A DNA stretch of 64,000 nt from UBA1479 sp040216635 (GTDB lineage Bacteria > Pseudomonadota > Alphaproteobacteria > Rhodospirillales > Casp-alpha2). The stretch spans positions 124,001 to 188,000 of the forward strand of contig JAVJOU010000003.1 in assembly GCA_040216635.1 (NCBI GenBank), given 5' to 3'. Below the pieces are notes generated by a model, which worked only from the letters and a program-made list of their open reading frames with translations, was not told where the DNA came from and ran no database searches. Position 1 is the first letter of the stretch. Every line of letters begins with the position of its first letter. Of the stretch, positions 1 to 9,859 are shown piece after piece. Made by a program: the position numbers and the translations under genes.

Positions 1-61
1 GCTGCCAATATACCTTGACGGGCAGGGCCTCGCCTTCGGGCAGAGTTTCAGATTGGGACAT
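1..61 (-). CDS. N-terminal fragment of an unidentified protein
   Basis: The first 20 codons of a minus-strand gene run off the left edge. The ATG at 61 is preceded on its strand by a strong ribosome site (GGAGGAAA). The visible peptide begins MSQSETLPEGEALPVKVYW, which is not enough to name a family. The gene diverges from the CoA-transferase gene at 306 and shares its promoter region, which has a GntR-type palindrome closer to this gene. Confidence 0.6.
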   Translation of the reverse strand, partial: MSQSETLPEGEALPVKVYWQ

Positions 62-99
62 GTGATTTTCCTCCGTGCAATCCGGATTTTCCGGTTAGC

Positions 100-111
100 T
101 TTGTATACAAA
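100..111. promoter_or_regulatory. Perfect 12-bp palindrome, GntR/FadR-type operator candidate
   Basis: TTTGTATACAAA is perfectly self-complementary and lies 39 bases before the minus-strand start at 61. Operators of the FCD (FadR) branch of the GntR family often have a TTGTATACAA-like core. A related sequence, TGGTATACCA, lies at 62723. No GntR gene is visible in the window, so the regulator is inferred. Confidence 0.45.
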
Positions 112-163
112 ATGATCCTCCGGGATGGGCGAGTCAATAACCGGCGGGAGATAGGGAAATCGT

Positions 164-181
164 ACGATGATGTGTCATCGT
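164..181. promoter_or_regulatory. Inverted repeat ACGATGA-N4-TCATCGT, operator candidate
   Basis: Two perfect 7-base arms with a TGTG spacer lie about 125 bases before the CoA-transferase start. It is the only strong palindrome on that side of the divergent region, so it may control the rightward operon. The cognate regulator is unknown. Confidence 0.35.
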
Positions 182-305
182 CGAGGGTTCTTTAGGAATT
201 CTCGGGCCTGACAATAGAAAAACGAAGTCTTGCCGCGCCGCCTTGGCGCGCTAATCTGGCGCGCGATAAAAACAACCAAACCAACCCCGCCAAAGGAGAC
301 CTCCC

Positions 306-1505
306 TTGAAGCCCCTAGCCGGCATCCGCATTCTTGACCTGACCAATGTTCTGGCCGGTCCGTTCTGCTGTCATCAACTGGCCCATATGGGCGCCGACGT
401 GATCAAGGTGGAGGTGCCGGGTTCGGGCGACCTTGCCCGCCAATTGGGCGCCGACCCCGATCTGAACAAGAAAGGCATGGGCACGTCGTTTCTGGCCCAG
501 AACACGGGCAAGCGGTCGATCACCATCAACATGAAGTCCGACCAGGGAAAAGAAGTGTTCCACAAGTTGGTGGCGACATCCGATGTGCTGATCGAAAATT
601 TCCGCCCCGGCGTCATGGACCGGCTGGGTGTGGGCTATGAAGTTTTGAAAAAAGACCACCCCAATCTGATTTATTGCGCCATTTCCGGATTCGGGCAGGA
701 CGGACCGCTGAAATCGGCCCCGGCCTATGATCAGATCATCCAGGGCATGTCGGGCGTGATGGCCGTGACGGGAACCCCGGAAACAGCCCCTTTGCGCGTC
801 GGCTATCCCATGGCGGATACCATCGGCGGCATGACGGCGGCCTTTGCCGTGGCATCGGCGTTGGGCAACAAGGATCCGGAAAACCGGGGATGCTTCATCG
901 ACGTGGCGATGTTGGAATCGGTGCTGTCGACCATGGGCTGGGTGGTTTCCAACTATTTGCAGTTGGGCATGGAACAGCAACCCATGGGGAATGACAACTT
1001 CACGGCCAGCCCGTCCGGAACGTTTCAGACGGGGGACGGTCCGATCAACATCGCCGCCAATAAGCAGGAACAGTTCGAAGCCGTCTGTGACGTGGTCGGA
1101 AGGCCGGACCTTAAGACGGACCCGCGGTTTTCGGAACGCCAGGCACGGTTGGATAACCGCCCGGCGCTGAGTGCATTACTGGAAGAAGCGATGGCTTCCA
1201 ATACGGCGAGCCACTGGCGCGCGGCTTTGAACGCGGCGGGTGTGCCCGCCGGTGAAGTGTTGAGCGTGCCGCAGATTCTCGCTCATCCGCAGATCGCCGA
1301 CCGGGGAATGATCGCGACCTTCAAGGATGTTCCCGGCGTGGGGCGGGACGTACAGGTTGCCCGGGCCGGCATCAAGATCGATCGGGCGCCGGTGACGACG
1401 GACACGCCGCCGCCGTTGCTGGGTCAGGATACGGATGCCTTGTTGGCGGAAATGGGGTATTCAGCGGACGAGATCGCCCAATTGAAACAAAGCAAAGCCG
1501 TATGA
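306..1505 (+). CDS. CaiB/BaiF family (class III) CoA-transferase
   Basis: A 399-residue protein of the usual length for family III CoA-transferases, which move CoA between acyl-CoA donors and carboxylic acids. The N-terminus has the family pattern (LDLTNVLAGPFCCHQLAHMG, then GADVIKVE), followed by NTGKRSI, ENFRPGVMDRLG and the NYLQLG region. The start is TTG at 306, chosen because AAAGGAG lies 8 bases upstream. Its last codons overlap the next gene by ATGA, so the two are translationally coupled. The substrate cannot be read from the sequence; neighbours suggest activation of an organic or fatty acid. Confidence 0.92.
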   Translation: MKPLAGIRILDLTNVLAGPFCCHQLAHMGADVIKVEVPGSGDLARQLGADPDLNKKGMGTSFLAQNTGKRSITINMKSDQGKEVFHKLVATSDVLIENFRPGVMDRLGVGYEVLKKDHPNLIYCAISGFGQDGPLKSAPAYDQIIQGMSGVMAVTGTPETAPLRVGYPMADTIGGMTAAFAVASALGNKDPENRGCFIDVAMLESVLSTMGWVVSNYLQLGMEQQPMGNDNFTASPSGTFQTGDGPINIAANKQEQFEAVCDVVGRPDLKTDPRFSERQARLDNRPALSALLEEAMASNTASHWRAALNAAGVPAGEVLSVPQILAHPQIADRGMIATFKDVPGVGRDVQVARAGIKIDRAPVTTDTPPPLLGQDTDALLAEMGYSADEIAQLKQSKAV

Positions 1506-2539
1506 CTGATCGCAATTCACATCCCCTGAATCTGGACGCGCTGGCCGATTTCATGGCCGGTCACATAGAAGGTGTGACTCCGCCGCTCTCGGCCCGCCAG
1601 TTCGCCGGCGGGATGTCGAACCCGACCTTCGAATTGACGGACGCGGCCGGGCGGCGGTTCGTCCTGCGCAAGAAGCCGCCGGGGGACTTGCTGCCTTCGG
1701 CCCATGCGGTGGATCGGGAATTCCGCATCATGTCGGCTTTGAAAGGCGGCGAGGTCCCCGTGGCCGACCCCCTGGCTTTGTGCATGGATGACGCGGTCAT
1801 CGGGCAGGCGTTCTACGTCATGGCGCATATGGACGGCCGGGTGTTCCGCGAACTGGAACTGCCGGGCATGGTGCCTTCCGAACGGGCGGCCATCTATGAC
1901 GCCATGAACGATACGCTGGCCAAGCTGCATCGTGTTGATTGGCGCGCGGCGGGCCTGTCGGACTTCGGGCGCGAGGGCGGATACGCGGCCCGCCAGGTCA
2001 AGCGTTGGACCGGACAGTATCAGGCTTCGGCCACGGACGTATTGCCGGCCATGGACCGGCTGATCGATTGGCTGCCGGAAAACGTGCCCGCCGATGCGGA
2101 AACGACCATCGCCCATGGTGATTTCCGGCTTGAGAATATGATCTTTCATGCGACCGAGCCGCGCGTGATTGCCGTGGTCGATTGGGAACTATCGACCTTG
2201 GGCGATCCCTTGGCGGACCTTGCCTATAATAGCCTGCCCTGGCACATGCCGGATGCCAGGCGCGGTGACCTGCGAGCCAATGATCCGGCCGTCACGGGCA
2301 TTCCGGCGGAAGAAGATTACCTTGCAGCCTATGCCCGCCGGACCGGCCGCACGGACTCGGGTAACCGGGTTTTCTATCTTGTGCTGTCCCTGTTCCGTCT
2401 GGGGGCGATCGCGCAGGGTGTCTACAAACGGGGGCTGGACGGCAATGCGACCAGCGCGGCGGCACTGGAGCGGCGTGACGTCTGCCGCAATTTATCGGAA
2501 ATCGCCTGGGCGCTGATCGAGGACGCGGGTCGCGCTTGA
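1502..2539 (+). CDS. APH-like kinase (phosphotransferase family, ACAD10/LvaA type)
   Basis: A 345-residue aminoglycoside-phosphotransferase-fold kinase. An N-terminal lobe with RFVLRKKPPGD supplies the ATP lysine; the catalytic loop is HGDFRLENMIFH (around residues 202 to 213) and the metal-binding segment is VVDWELSTLGDP. Proteins of this branch are not antibiotic kinases: the family includes the N-terminal part of mammalian ACAD10/11 and LvaA, which phosphorylates 4-hydroxyacyl-CoA. It overlaps the CoA-transferase gene by 4 bases, and an ACAD10/11-like dehydrogenase is encoded 4 kb away, so a role in 4-hydroxy acid breakdown is a reasonable inference but is not shown. The gene ends convergently with the DUF481 gene. 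Confidence 0.85.
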   Translation: MTDRNSHPLNLDALADFMAGHIEGVTPPLSARQFAGGMSNPTFELTDAAGRRFVLRKKPPGDLLPSAHAVDREFRIMSALKGGEVPVADPLALCMDDAVIGQAFYVMAHMDGRVFRELELPGMVPSERAAIYDAMNDTLAKLHRVDWRAAGLSDFGREGGYAARQVKRWTGQYQASATDVLPAMDRLIDWLPENVPADAETTIAHGDFRLENMIFHATEPRVIAVVDWELSTLGDPLADLAYNSLPWHMPDARRGDLRANDPAVTGIPAEEDYLAAYARRTGRTDSGNRVFYLVLSLFRLGAIAQGVYKRGLDGNATSAAALERRDVCRNLSEIAWALIEDAGRA

Positions 2540-2570
2540 ACCAAATTCCGCTATGTCGGTTTGGCGGCGA

Positions 2571-3611
2571 TCAGAATCCGTAGACTAAGGATGCCTTCGT
2601 CAAGGTGTCGGTTGATTCCGTACCGACCGGGGCTTCGGAATTGTAACGAAGATTATGGGAAAGACGGCCTGAAAGCTCGCCGATGATTTTCATCGTCAGA
2701 GCTGTGGTGTTTTCCGTGATCATGCGTTCCTGGCCCCAGGTCACGGCGGTGGTGTTCGTGAATTTTGCATTGTCCGATATTCGCCAAATAATCGAGGCAT
2801 CGCCCCGTGCCCCCGGTTCCACATCCTGTTCGCCGGTGCTTTTGATCTCGCTGATGCGTAATGCCGGGCCGGCGGATACCTCGACTTCCCAATCCTTGGT
2901 GTCGATCAGGCGGTATCCCAACCCGGCTGACTGCGTGATCTCATATGTGAATCCACTGAACCGGTCATCATCGTAATCGATCAGGCCATAGGCAAATGCC
3001 CGGTCGGTATAGCGGTATTTAGCGTTGATGCCGGCACGAAGGCGCTGGGCGTTGATGTCTCCGCTATCTTTGGCGAAATCATAGCCGGCGCTTGCCGTCG
3101 TATCCCAAGGGCCGTTGATGACGTTGATCTTTGCTGCCGCGTTGATTTTTTCCGTTTCCGTGTTTCCGGTGGCTCTGCTGCCGCCCAATTCGATTTCGCC
3201 TTTCCATATTGCAGATGATGAAGACGCCTCATCCTTTGCGACAATTTCCGAAGCTGTTGTCGAAATGGTGCGTGGATCGTTTCTTGTTGGAGCCTTTCCA
3301 GTTGCAGCCTGCCGAATACGATCTTCGAAGGCGGGAAAGGCGTTGACTGCCGAGGTCACGAGCGCGTTTTTATGGTGGGGTGCCTGTGCAACGGAAAATG
3401 CGACAAGCCTCTGTGTTTCATTGGGGTTCTTGGAGATCGCGCTGACCAATGCCAGGGAGATGTCCGCTTGACTCCCTTGGCGGGCTGCCGCCGTGATGGC
3501 CGCCGCGCCGGGCAAAGAAGGTTGCGGTTGGGCTGCGGCGCCAACGGTCCACAAGTTAAGTGCAAGTACGCAGACACCGGCCCTGACAAGCAGGTTTCGG
3601 TTATCAAACAT
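2571..3611 (-). CDS. DUF481 outer-membrane beta-barrel protein
   Basis: About 346 residues with a signal peptide (LLVRAGVCVLALNLWTVGAAAQ). The second half has the alternating pattern of DUF481 proteins (YdiY-like): WKGEIELGGSRATGNTETE, then repeated amphipathic strands such as LRAGINAKYRYTDRAFAYGL and LGYRLIDTKDWEVEVSAGP, ending in an aromatic residue (LVYGF), as outer-membrane barrels do. The start at 3611 was preferred over an in-frame ATG 45 codons upstream because AAAGGA precedes it and it begins the signal peptide. The N-terminal 100 residues after the signal form a helical region not needed for the barrel. Its role is unknown. Confidence 0.85.
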   Translation of the reverse strand: MFDNRNLLVRAGVCVLALNLWTVGAAAQPQPSLPGAAAITAAARQGSQADISLALVSAISKNPNETQRLVAFSVAQAPHHKNALVTSAVNAFPAFEDRIRQAATGKAPTRNDPRTISTTASEIVAKDEASSSSAIWKGEIELGGSRATGNTETEKINAAAKINVINGPWDTTASAGYDFAKDSGDINAQRLRAGINAKYRYTDRAFAYGLIDYDDDRFSGFTYEITQSAGLGYRLIDTKDWEVEVSAGPALRISEIKSTGEQDVEPGARGDASIIWRISDNAKFTNTTAVTWGQERMITENTTALTMKIIGELSGRLSHNLRYNSEAPVGTESTDTLTKASLVYGF

Positions 3612-3713
3612 GAAAATCCTTTGAGTATTCTTGGAAAACTGGGGCGCGCATTCAATCGGACGCATCGTTCGGGCGTCGTGTGATGGCCGCGCCGTCATTG
3701 GTCGCAGCCGCGC

Positions 3714-3731
3714 GGCTGGGGTCACCCAGCC
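3714..3731 (-). terminator. GC-rich hairpin after the histidine kinase gene
   Basis: GGCTGGG-GTCA-CCCAGCC forms a 7-bp stem with a 4-base loop in the 244-base gap between the kinase stop and the DUF481 start. There is no U-run, so it could be a weak terminator or only a structured spacer. Confidence 0.3.
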
Positions 3732-3855
3732 CATAAGGGCTAACATATCCAGCCGGGCGATGGCAAACCGGCCAGGGGCGGCGCACCCCGGTAAGGCCGC
3801 TATCTATGACCGGCACTTGCTTGATCACTGATTGAAAAAGCGGGACAGGCCTGAG

Positions 3856-5286
3856 CTACGTGCCGATTTCCGGCGCGGGTGCATGGATGGTGCGCTGGCT
3901 TGGCAGGTGAATGCGCACGGTGGTGCCGGTCCCCGGTGTGCTGTCCAAGGAGACGCGTCCACCGTGAAGTTCGACCAGGGATTTCACCAGCGCAAGCCCA
4001 AGGCCGGTGCCGCGATGGGTGGTGACGTAGTCCTGATTGTCTGAATGGGTGAAGGGTTCGAACACTTTTTCCAGATCCTGCTCGGCGATGCCGATACCCG
4101 TGTCTTCGATCGAAATAACGGTCCCGCCTGTCTCGTCTGATCCGACGGAAACGGTGATCGTGTCGCCTTGGGTGGTGAACTTCACCGCATTGGACAGAAG
4201 ATTGAGCACGGACTGATAGATCGCCCGGCGATCGGCCCGCACGAACAGGCCGTTTGTCAGGCCTTGGGCATTTAATGTCAGGTCGTGCGTCGCTTCCCAT
4301 CCCTTGACGACCTGCAAGGCACCGTTGACGCATTTGCCAAGATCGAACTCGCTTTCCGTCAGTTCGTACTTGCCGAAATCGATCTTGGACAGATCAAGGA
4401 CATCGTTGACCAGGGACAGAAGGTGTTCGCCGCTGTTGAGAACATCCTGCATGTATTCCCGGTGTTTGGGGTTATCGACCGGGCCCAGGTCGCCCCGCAA
4501 CAGAACCTGTGTCAGGCCCTGGATAGAGTTCAAGGGGGTGCGGAATTCGTGGCTTAAATGGGCGAGAAACCGTGTCTTGACCTTTTCGGCTTCAACCGCG
4601 CGCTTGCGTTCGAAGGCGAGTGTTTCGTTGTGGCGGCGAAGCTGCAGGGTCGACCATATGGCAATCGTGGCAGGCAGGGTCAGCGCCAGCAGAACCAATC
4701 CTACGGTTTTCCAGCCGAAGTTGAGAAAATCGTCGCGTAATGCCGCGGTTTCGGCCGTGCGGTCCATATAGACTTCGGCGACGGCGACCATGCGGCCATC
4801 GCGCCATACAGGCACGTATGTTTCGGAATAAAGATCGGGCCGGTCGGGTTTTTGAGTGCCGTCTTCAAGCTGGGAATAAGGTTTGCCGGTCTTGACGGCG
4901 GAAAGAGCTTTCCTGTTGTCTTCACCGGCAGCCGGGTTGTTGGCCAACTCTGTATTCAGGTCGTCGGAAATCAGGCGAATGCGGCCCTTGGTATCGAACA
5001 GTTTGAAACGGAAGATGTCTCCGAATTCGCGGGCGCCGCTCAGAAATTCTTGTTCTGTATCGTTTAGGGGAGCACCAGCTGCAATCTCTTCGACCCGGTT
5101 CAAACGGTTGCCGATATATCCGGCCCAGGCAATAGACGTGCGTTCAGCCTGATCGATGACGATGCGGTCCAGCGTTGTGTGAAAGACATGCACACCCAGC
5201 ACAGATAGTGCCACAATCGCACCCACGGCGATGGCGACGAACAACCCAAGCCGATGTTTCAAGTGATCCACCCGCATCCTAAGCAT
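3856..5286 (-). CDS. Membrane sensor histidine kinase
   Basis: A 476-residue kinase. One membrane segment (about residues 13 to 35) and a second (about 191 to 213) bracket a periplasmic sensor of some 155 residues. HisKA follows with the phospho-accepting His in LAHLSHEFRTPLN (residue 246), then an HATPase domain with the N box, DTGIGIAEQDLEKVFEPF and RGTGLGLALVKSLVELHGG. No receiver domain and no adjacent response regulator are present, so its partner is elsewhere. Either of two nearby ATGs (5286 or 5277) could start it. The sensor resembles dCache/PAS-like periplasmic domains only in general layout; the signal is unknown. Confidence 0.9.
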   Translation of the reverse strand: MLRMRVDHLKHRLGLFVAIAVGAIVALSVLGVHVFHTTLDRIVIDQAERTSIAWAGYIGNRLNRVEEIAAGAPLNDTEQEFLSGAREFGDIFRFKLFDTKGRIRLISDDLNTELANNPAAGEDNRKALSAVKTGKPYSQLEDGTQKPDRPDLYSETYVPVWRDGRMVAVAEVYMDRTAETAALRDDFLNFGWKTVGLVLLALTLPATIAIWSTLQLRRHNETLAFERKRAVEAEKVKTRFLAHLSHEFRTPLNSIQGLTQVLLRGDLGPVDNPKHREYMQDVLNSGEHLLSLVNDVLDLSKIDFGKYELTESEFDLGKCVNGALQVVKGWEATHDLTLNAQGLTNGLFVRADRRAIYQSVLNLLSNAVKFTTQGDTITVSVGSDETGGTVISIEDTGIGIAEQDLEKVFEPFTHSDNQDYVTTHRGTGLGLALVKSLVELHGGRVSLDSTPGTGTTVRIHLPSQRTIHAPAPEIGT

Positions 5287-5429
5287 ATGTTCGGTAACCG
5301 GTGTAGTTTACCCGGTACGGACTAAACTGCCTATATGCCCAAAGTCGAAAAAAGCGGCGCACTCCCGGAGTGGGAATTACGGCAGGCTCTGTATTTAGGA
5401 AACCGGGGGGGCGCCCGAAGGGGCGAAAC

Positions 5430-5627
5430 TCAAGTACGATGGGCAATCGGTGCGTCGCTGCGCCAGGCGCTGGACCCCTTGCACCGCGGACAAATCCGTT
5501 CGCCGGACCAGGCACTCATGAAGCGTGTGTCACAGCGCAGGCATGACCGGGCCTTGGGCTGATCCGCGGGGGCGGACCGGCTGTGTTCGTCAAGGTCGAA
5601 AGTCTCGTTTTCCTGTGCGTCGCTCAT
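5430..5627 (-). CDS. Small zinc-ribbon protein
   Basis: A 65-residue protein with one CxxC-x13-CxxC pattern (CLRC and CPRC) in a basic C-terminal half, a likely single zinc ribbon, after an acidic N-terminus. The four cysteines and a clean ATG support a real gene, although the ribosome site is weak (AAGAAG). Its function is unknown; proteins of this form may bind RNA or protein. Confidence 0.6.
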   Translation of the reverse strand: MSDAQENETFDLDEHSRSAPADQPKARSCLRCDTRFMSAWSGERICPRCKGSSAWRSDAPIAHRT

Positions 5628-5679
5628 AATCTGCTTCTTGAATTTATGTATTTATGTCGGTTCGGTATGCCGAGGGCAT

Positions 5680-5937
5680 TTAGAAGCGATGAAACTGGGG
5701 CAGGTCGGCGGCTTTTTTCTTTTTCTTAGGTTTTACCGCAGCGACTTTCGCAACGCCGTTGTTTTCTGAAGCTTCCTTGGCCAATCGCTTGGCTTTTAAG
5801 TCTGCGACGTGTTTGGCCTTGTTTTCACGGGCCTGTTCTTTTTCATGCAATTCTTGATTCTGCTTTTTCTGAGCGGCGAGGAACTCTTCCTCTGCCCGGG
5901 ATCGGGTGGCTGCTCGTCGGCGGTCGGACATGGTCAT
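5680..5937 (-). CDS. Lysine-rich coiled-coil small protein
   Basis: An 85-residue protein composed almost wholly of charged residues: an R/A/E-rich helix (RRRAATRSRAEEEFLAAQK), a long likely coiled coil, and a KPKKKKKAADLP tail. The ATG at 5937 was chosen because AGGAG sits just upstream; a longer in-frame ORF reaching 6036 would begin with a non-conserved stretch. The cold-shock gene is immediately upstream on the same strand (start 6252, stop 6043), so the two may be cotranscribed. Basic tails of this kind suggest nucleic-acid or ribosome contact, by inference only. Confidence 0.65.
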   Translation of the reverse strand: MTMSDRRRAATRSRAEEEFLAAQKKQNQELHEKEQARENKAKHVADLKAKRLAKEASENNGVAKVAAVKPKKKKKAADLPQFHRF

Positions 5938-6042
5938 GGAATGACTCCTGAAGGATGCGGAACAAGCAGATGGGAAGAGGGCGCAAAGCCCGAAAAGCGG
6001 ATACTGCTCCCGGCGGATGGCCGGGAGCAGTGCCACGAAGTC

Positions 6043-6252
6043 TTAGTCGGCGAGAGTCAGGTTTTCGGCGGAAGATTTGCCGTTTTTCCCGGGCTCAAGA
6101 TCATAGTTGAGCTTCTGGCCTTCGTTCAGCGTGTGAATGCCGGCGCGTTCGACAGCGGAGATATGCACGAAGGCATCCTGCGAACCATCGTCGGGCTGAA
6201 TGAAACCAAAACCCTTGTTCGGGTTGAACCATTTAACTGTACCGGTAGCCAT
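6043..6252 (-). CDS. CspA-family cold-shock protein
   Basis: A 69-residue single cold-shock domain with both RNA-binding motifs (KWFNPNKGFGFI and DAFVHIS) and the typical GTVKWFN opening. It binds single-stranded RNA/DNA and acts as an RNA chaperone. The ATG at 6252 follows AGAGGAA on the minus strand; an in-frame extension to 6330 is not part of the family. A gene-free stretch of about 360 bases lies upstream, compatible with the long 5' leaders common for cold-shock genes. Confidence 0.93.
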   Translation of the reverse strand: MATGTVKWFNPNKGFGFIQPDDGSQDAFVHISAVERAGIHTLNEGQKLNYDLEPGKNGKSSAENLTLAD

Positions 6253-6615
6253 TGTCGTTATTCCTCTTGCAATGGGTAAAACAAACCGTGCCCCGCACCA
6301 TGCGGCGGCGCGGCGGTGTAACGTCCACATTGTCAGGGGTTAACGAAGCTTCCCGGCAGCGCCGGTGACCTAAGGTCGACATAACAAATGTAACGTGTGG
6401 CCTATATGGGGACTTGTCAGGCCAAATGTCAATGATTTGCCGCGCCGCAGCAAATATTTAACGCAGCACCACAGGTCGGAACTTTATGAAAATCCCGAAA
6501 AATAACGGCTCTTAACAGGGCTGTACGGGATTTTTTGGGAATTTTCCCGCATCCAAGGCGTCGGCAATTATTTCTTCGAGTATTTACCGTTTTATTTGAG
6601 CCGAAGGGTAAAGCC
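6253..6615. other. Gene-free stretch: cspA leader and a terminator hairpin
   Basis: This 363-base gap separates the acyl-CoA dehydrogenase stop from the cold-shock start, both on the minus strand. It is AT-richer than the genes and should hold the cspA promoter and 5' leader. The only clear structure is the hairpin at 6489 to 6536. Confidence 0.5.
6489..6536 (-). terminator. Probable intrinsic terminator after the acyl-CoA dehydrogenase
   Basis: AAAATCCCG (6489 to 6497) pairs perfectly with CGGGATTTT (6526 to 6534), giving a 9-bp stem around a 28-base loop. The stem's A/U ends would provide a U-rich 3' side on either strand. It lies about 80 bases past the dehydrogenase stop. The large loop lowers confidence. 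Confidence 0.4.
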
Positions 6616-7839
<1,224 letters not shown>

Positions 7840-8101
7840 CGTGGTGCCTTCGTCGTTCTTGGATGTTCTTGCCTGGATGTCCTGGCGGGCACGCCTGTTT
7901 GGCGCATCCTCCGGAACGGGGTGTCAGAGGTTTATCGAAAAGCTTGGCGAACACAAGGCCCACCCGCAATGCGTTTCGCATGGCGAACCGCGCTTTCATG
8001 GAAGCTTGATCTTGGCTGGCGCGACCCGCCATAGTTCGGAAAACCCGGGTGCAATGCCCGGCACGAAGAAAGATCAAGAACGTACTTAAGGAGGAATACC
8101 C

Positions 8102-9745
8102 TTGCAGGGAATGATGATGGACGTGCCGCTTTTGACGTCGATGATCGTCAAGCACGCGGACGCCTGGCACGGCGATGTCGAGATCGTAACCCATCGGGTC
8201 GAAGGCGACATGCACCGTTATACCTATACGGATGCGTACAAACGCATGTGCCGTCTGGCTAATGCGCTGAAGCGTCTGGGCATCGATCAGGGCGACCGGG
8301 TCGGCACCATGGCCTGGACCACTTACCGCCATCTTGAACTGTACTACGCCATCGGCGGTTCCGGCGCGGTCATCCATACGATCAACCCGCGCCTGTTCGC
8401 GGATCAGATCGTCTACATCATAAATCATGCCAAGGACCGGGTGATGTTCATCGACACCACCTGGGTCGAGATGATGGAAGGCCTGCAGGACCAATGTCCG
8501 TCCATCGAGAAATTCATCATCCTGTGCGACAGCGGTAAGATGCCGGAAACGACGTTACGGGGGGCGGTCTGCTACGAGGACCTGTTGGCAGCCGAGGATG
8601 AGGATTTCACCTGGCCGCAGTTCGACGAGAACACGGCAGTGGCGCTTTGCTATACCTCGGGCACTACGGGCAACCCCAAGGGCGTGCTTTATTCGCACCG
8701 CGCCATGGTACTGCATGCCCTGGCGGGCACGTCCAGCGATCATCCGCTGTGCATCTCGTCGCGCACCGTCCTGTTACCGGCGGTCAGCATGTTTCACGTA
8801 CATGGCTGGATGGCGCCCTACGCAGCACCCATTGCCGGCACGAAACTGGTGCTGCCCGGCCCGAACATGCACGGCGACAACATCTGCCGCCTGTTGGATG
8901 AAGAAAAAGTCACCGTCACGGCCGGTGTGCCGACCATCTGGATCGACGTGCTGCAGCATCTGAAGAAATCGGGCGGCCGCCTGGACCATTTGGAAATCTG
9001 CAACATCGGCGGTTCGGCGCCGTCCCTTTCCATGATCAAGGCGTTCGAGGAAGATTACGGCGTTCATGTCGTCCATGCCTGGGGCATGACGGAATTGAGT
9101 GCCGCCGGCACTACCGGCCGGCTGCGGCAGCGCCACCACGACCTGCCTGCAGCCGAGCGCTATAAAATCCAGCAAAGCCAGGGACGGCCGCTGTTCGGAT
9201 TCGAGGTCAAGATCGTCGATCTTGACGGAACCCCGTTGCCCCATGACGGCAAAGCCGTGGGCCAGTTGTTCGTGCGCGGGCCCTGGGTCGCCGCCGCCTA
9301 TTTCGAGGACGATGCCGCGACCGAAGCGGCCTTTGACGCCGATGGCTGGTTCGGCACCGGGGACATGGCTTCGGTCTCGCCCGATGGGCTGATCAGCGTG
9401 TCCGACCGTTCCAAGGACCTGATCAAATCCGGCGGGGAATGGATCAGCTCCATCGATCTGGAAAACTATGCCCTGACCCATCCCGACGTAGTGGAAGCCG
9501 CGGCCATTGCCGTGAAGCATCCGAAATGGGAGGAGCGGCCGCTGCTGGTCGTCGTCAAACGGGAAGGTGCCGGGGTTACCGGCGATGAAATCAAGAAGGT
9601 GCTTGCCGACCACGTGGCGAAGTTTTGGCTGCCCGACGACATCGTTTTCGTCGACGAAATCCCCCACACGGCGACGGGCAAGATTTCGAAAAAGGACCTG
9701 CGGTCCAAATTCGCCGATTACAGCTGGCCCGATGCCGCGAAATGA
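8102..9745 (+). CDS. Acyl-CoA synthetase (AMP-binding, medium/long-chain type)
   Basis: A 547-residue adenylate-forming enzyme that converts a fatty acid, ATP and CoA into acyl-CoA. The P-loop-like motif is YTSGTTGNPKGVLYSHRA (about residues 182 to 199), the A5 motif HAWGMTELSAAG, the hinge WFGTGDMA and SDRSKDLIKSGGEWIS, and the catalytic lysine lies in TATGKISKKDLR. The best start is TTG at 8102, preceded by AAGGAGG. Overall it resembles the AlkK/medium-chain fatty acid ligase branch. It begins a rightward run with the ThDP enzyme, the hydratase/dehydrogenase fusion and the thiolase. Confidence 0.93.
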   Translation: MQGMMMDVPLLTSMIVKHADAWHGDVEIVTHRVEGDMHRYTYTDAYKRMCRLANALKRLGIDQGDRVGTMAWTTYRHLELYYAIGGSGAVIHTINPRLFADQIVYIINHAKDRVMFIDTTWVEMMEGLQDQCPSIEKFIILCDSGKMPETTLRGAVCYEDLLAAEDEDFTWPQFDENTAVALCYTSGTTGNPKGVLYSHRAMVLHALAGTSSDHPLCISSRTVLLPAVSMFHVHGWMAPYAAPIAGTKLVLPGPNMHGDNICRLLDEEKVTVTAGVPTIWIDVLQHLKKSGGRLDHLEICNIGGSAPSLSMIKAFEEDYGVHVVHAWGMTELSAAGTTGRLRQRHHDLPAAERYKIQQSQGRPLFGFEVKIVDLDGTPLPHDGKAVGQLFVRGPWVAAAYFEDDAATEAAFDADGWFGTGDMASVSPDGLISVSDRSKDLIKSGGEWISSIDLENYALTHPDVVEAAAIAVKHPKWEERPLLVVVKREGAGVTGDEIKKVLADHVAKFWLPDDIVFVDEIPHTATGKISKKDLRSKFADYSWPDAAK

Positions 9746-9859
9746 AACGCTAGACCGGTTACCGGCGATGGCGTCGTGCTAAACTTTTTCGAACCGGTTT
9801 TGTCCGGATACATGAACGCGGCAATGTCCGCGCCTCGCAGCCTTGAGGGAGGCCATTGA

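Noticed and set aside
8774..9667. Minus-strand open frame of 297 codons under the acyl-CoA ligase
   Set aside because: A shadow of a clear AMP-binding enzyme.
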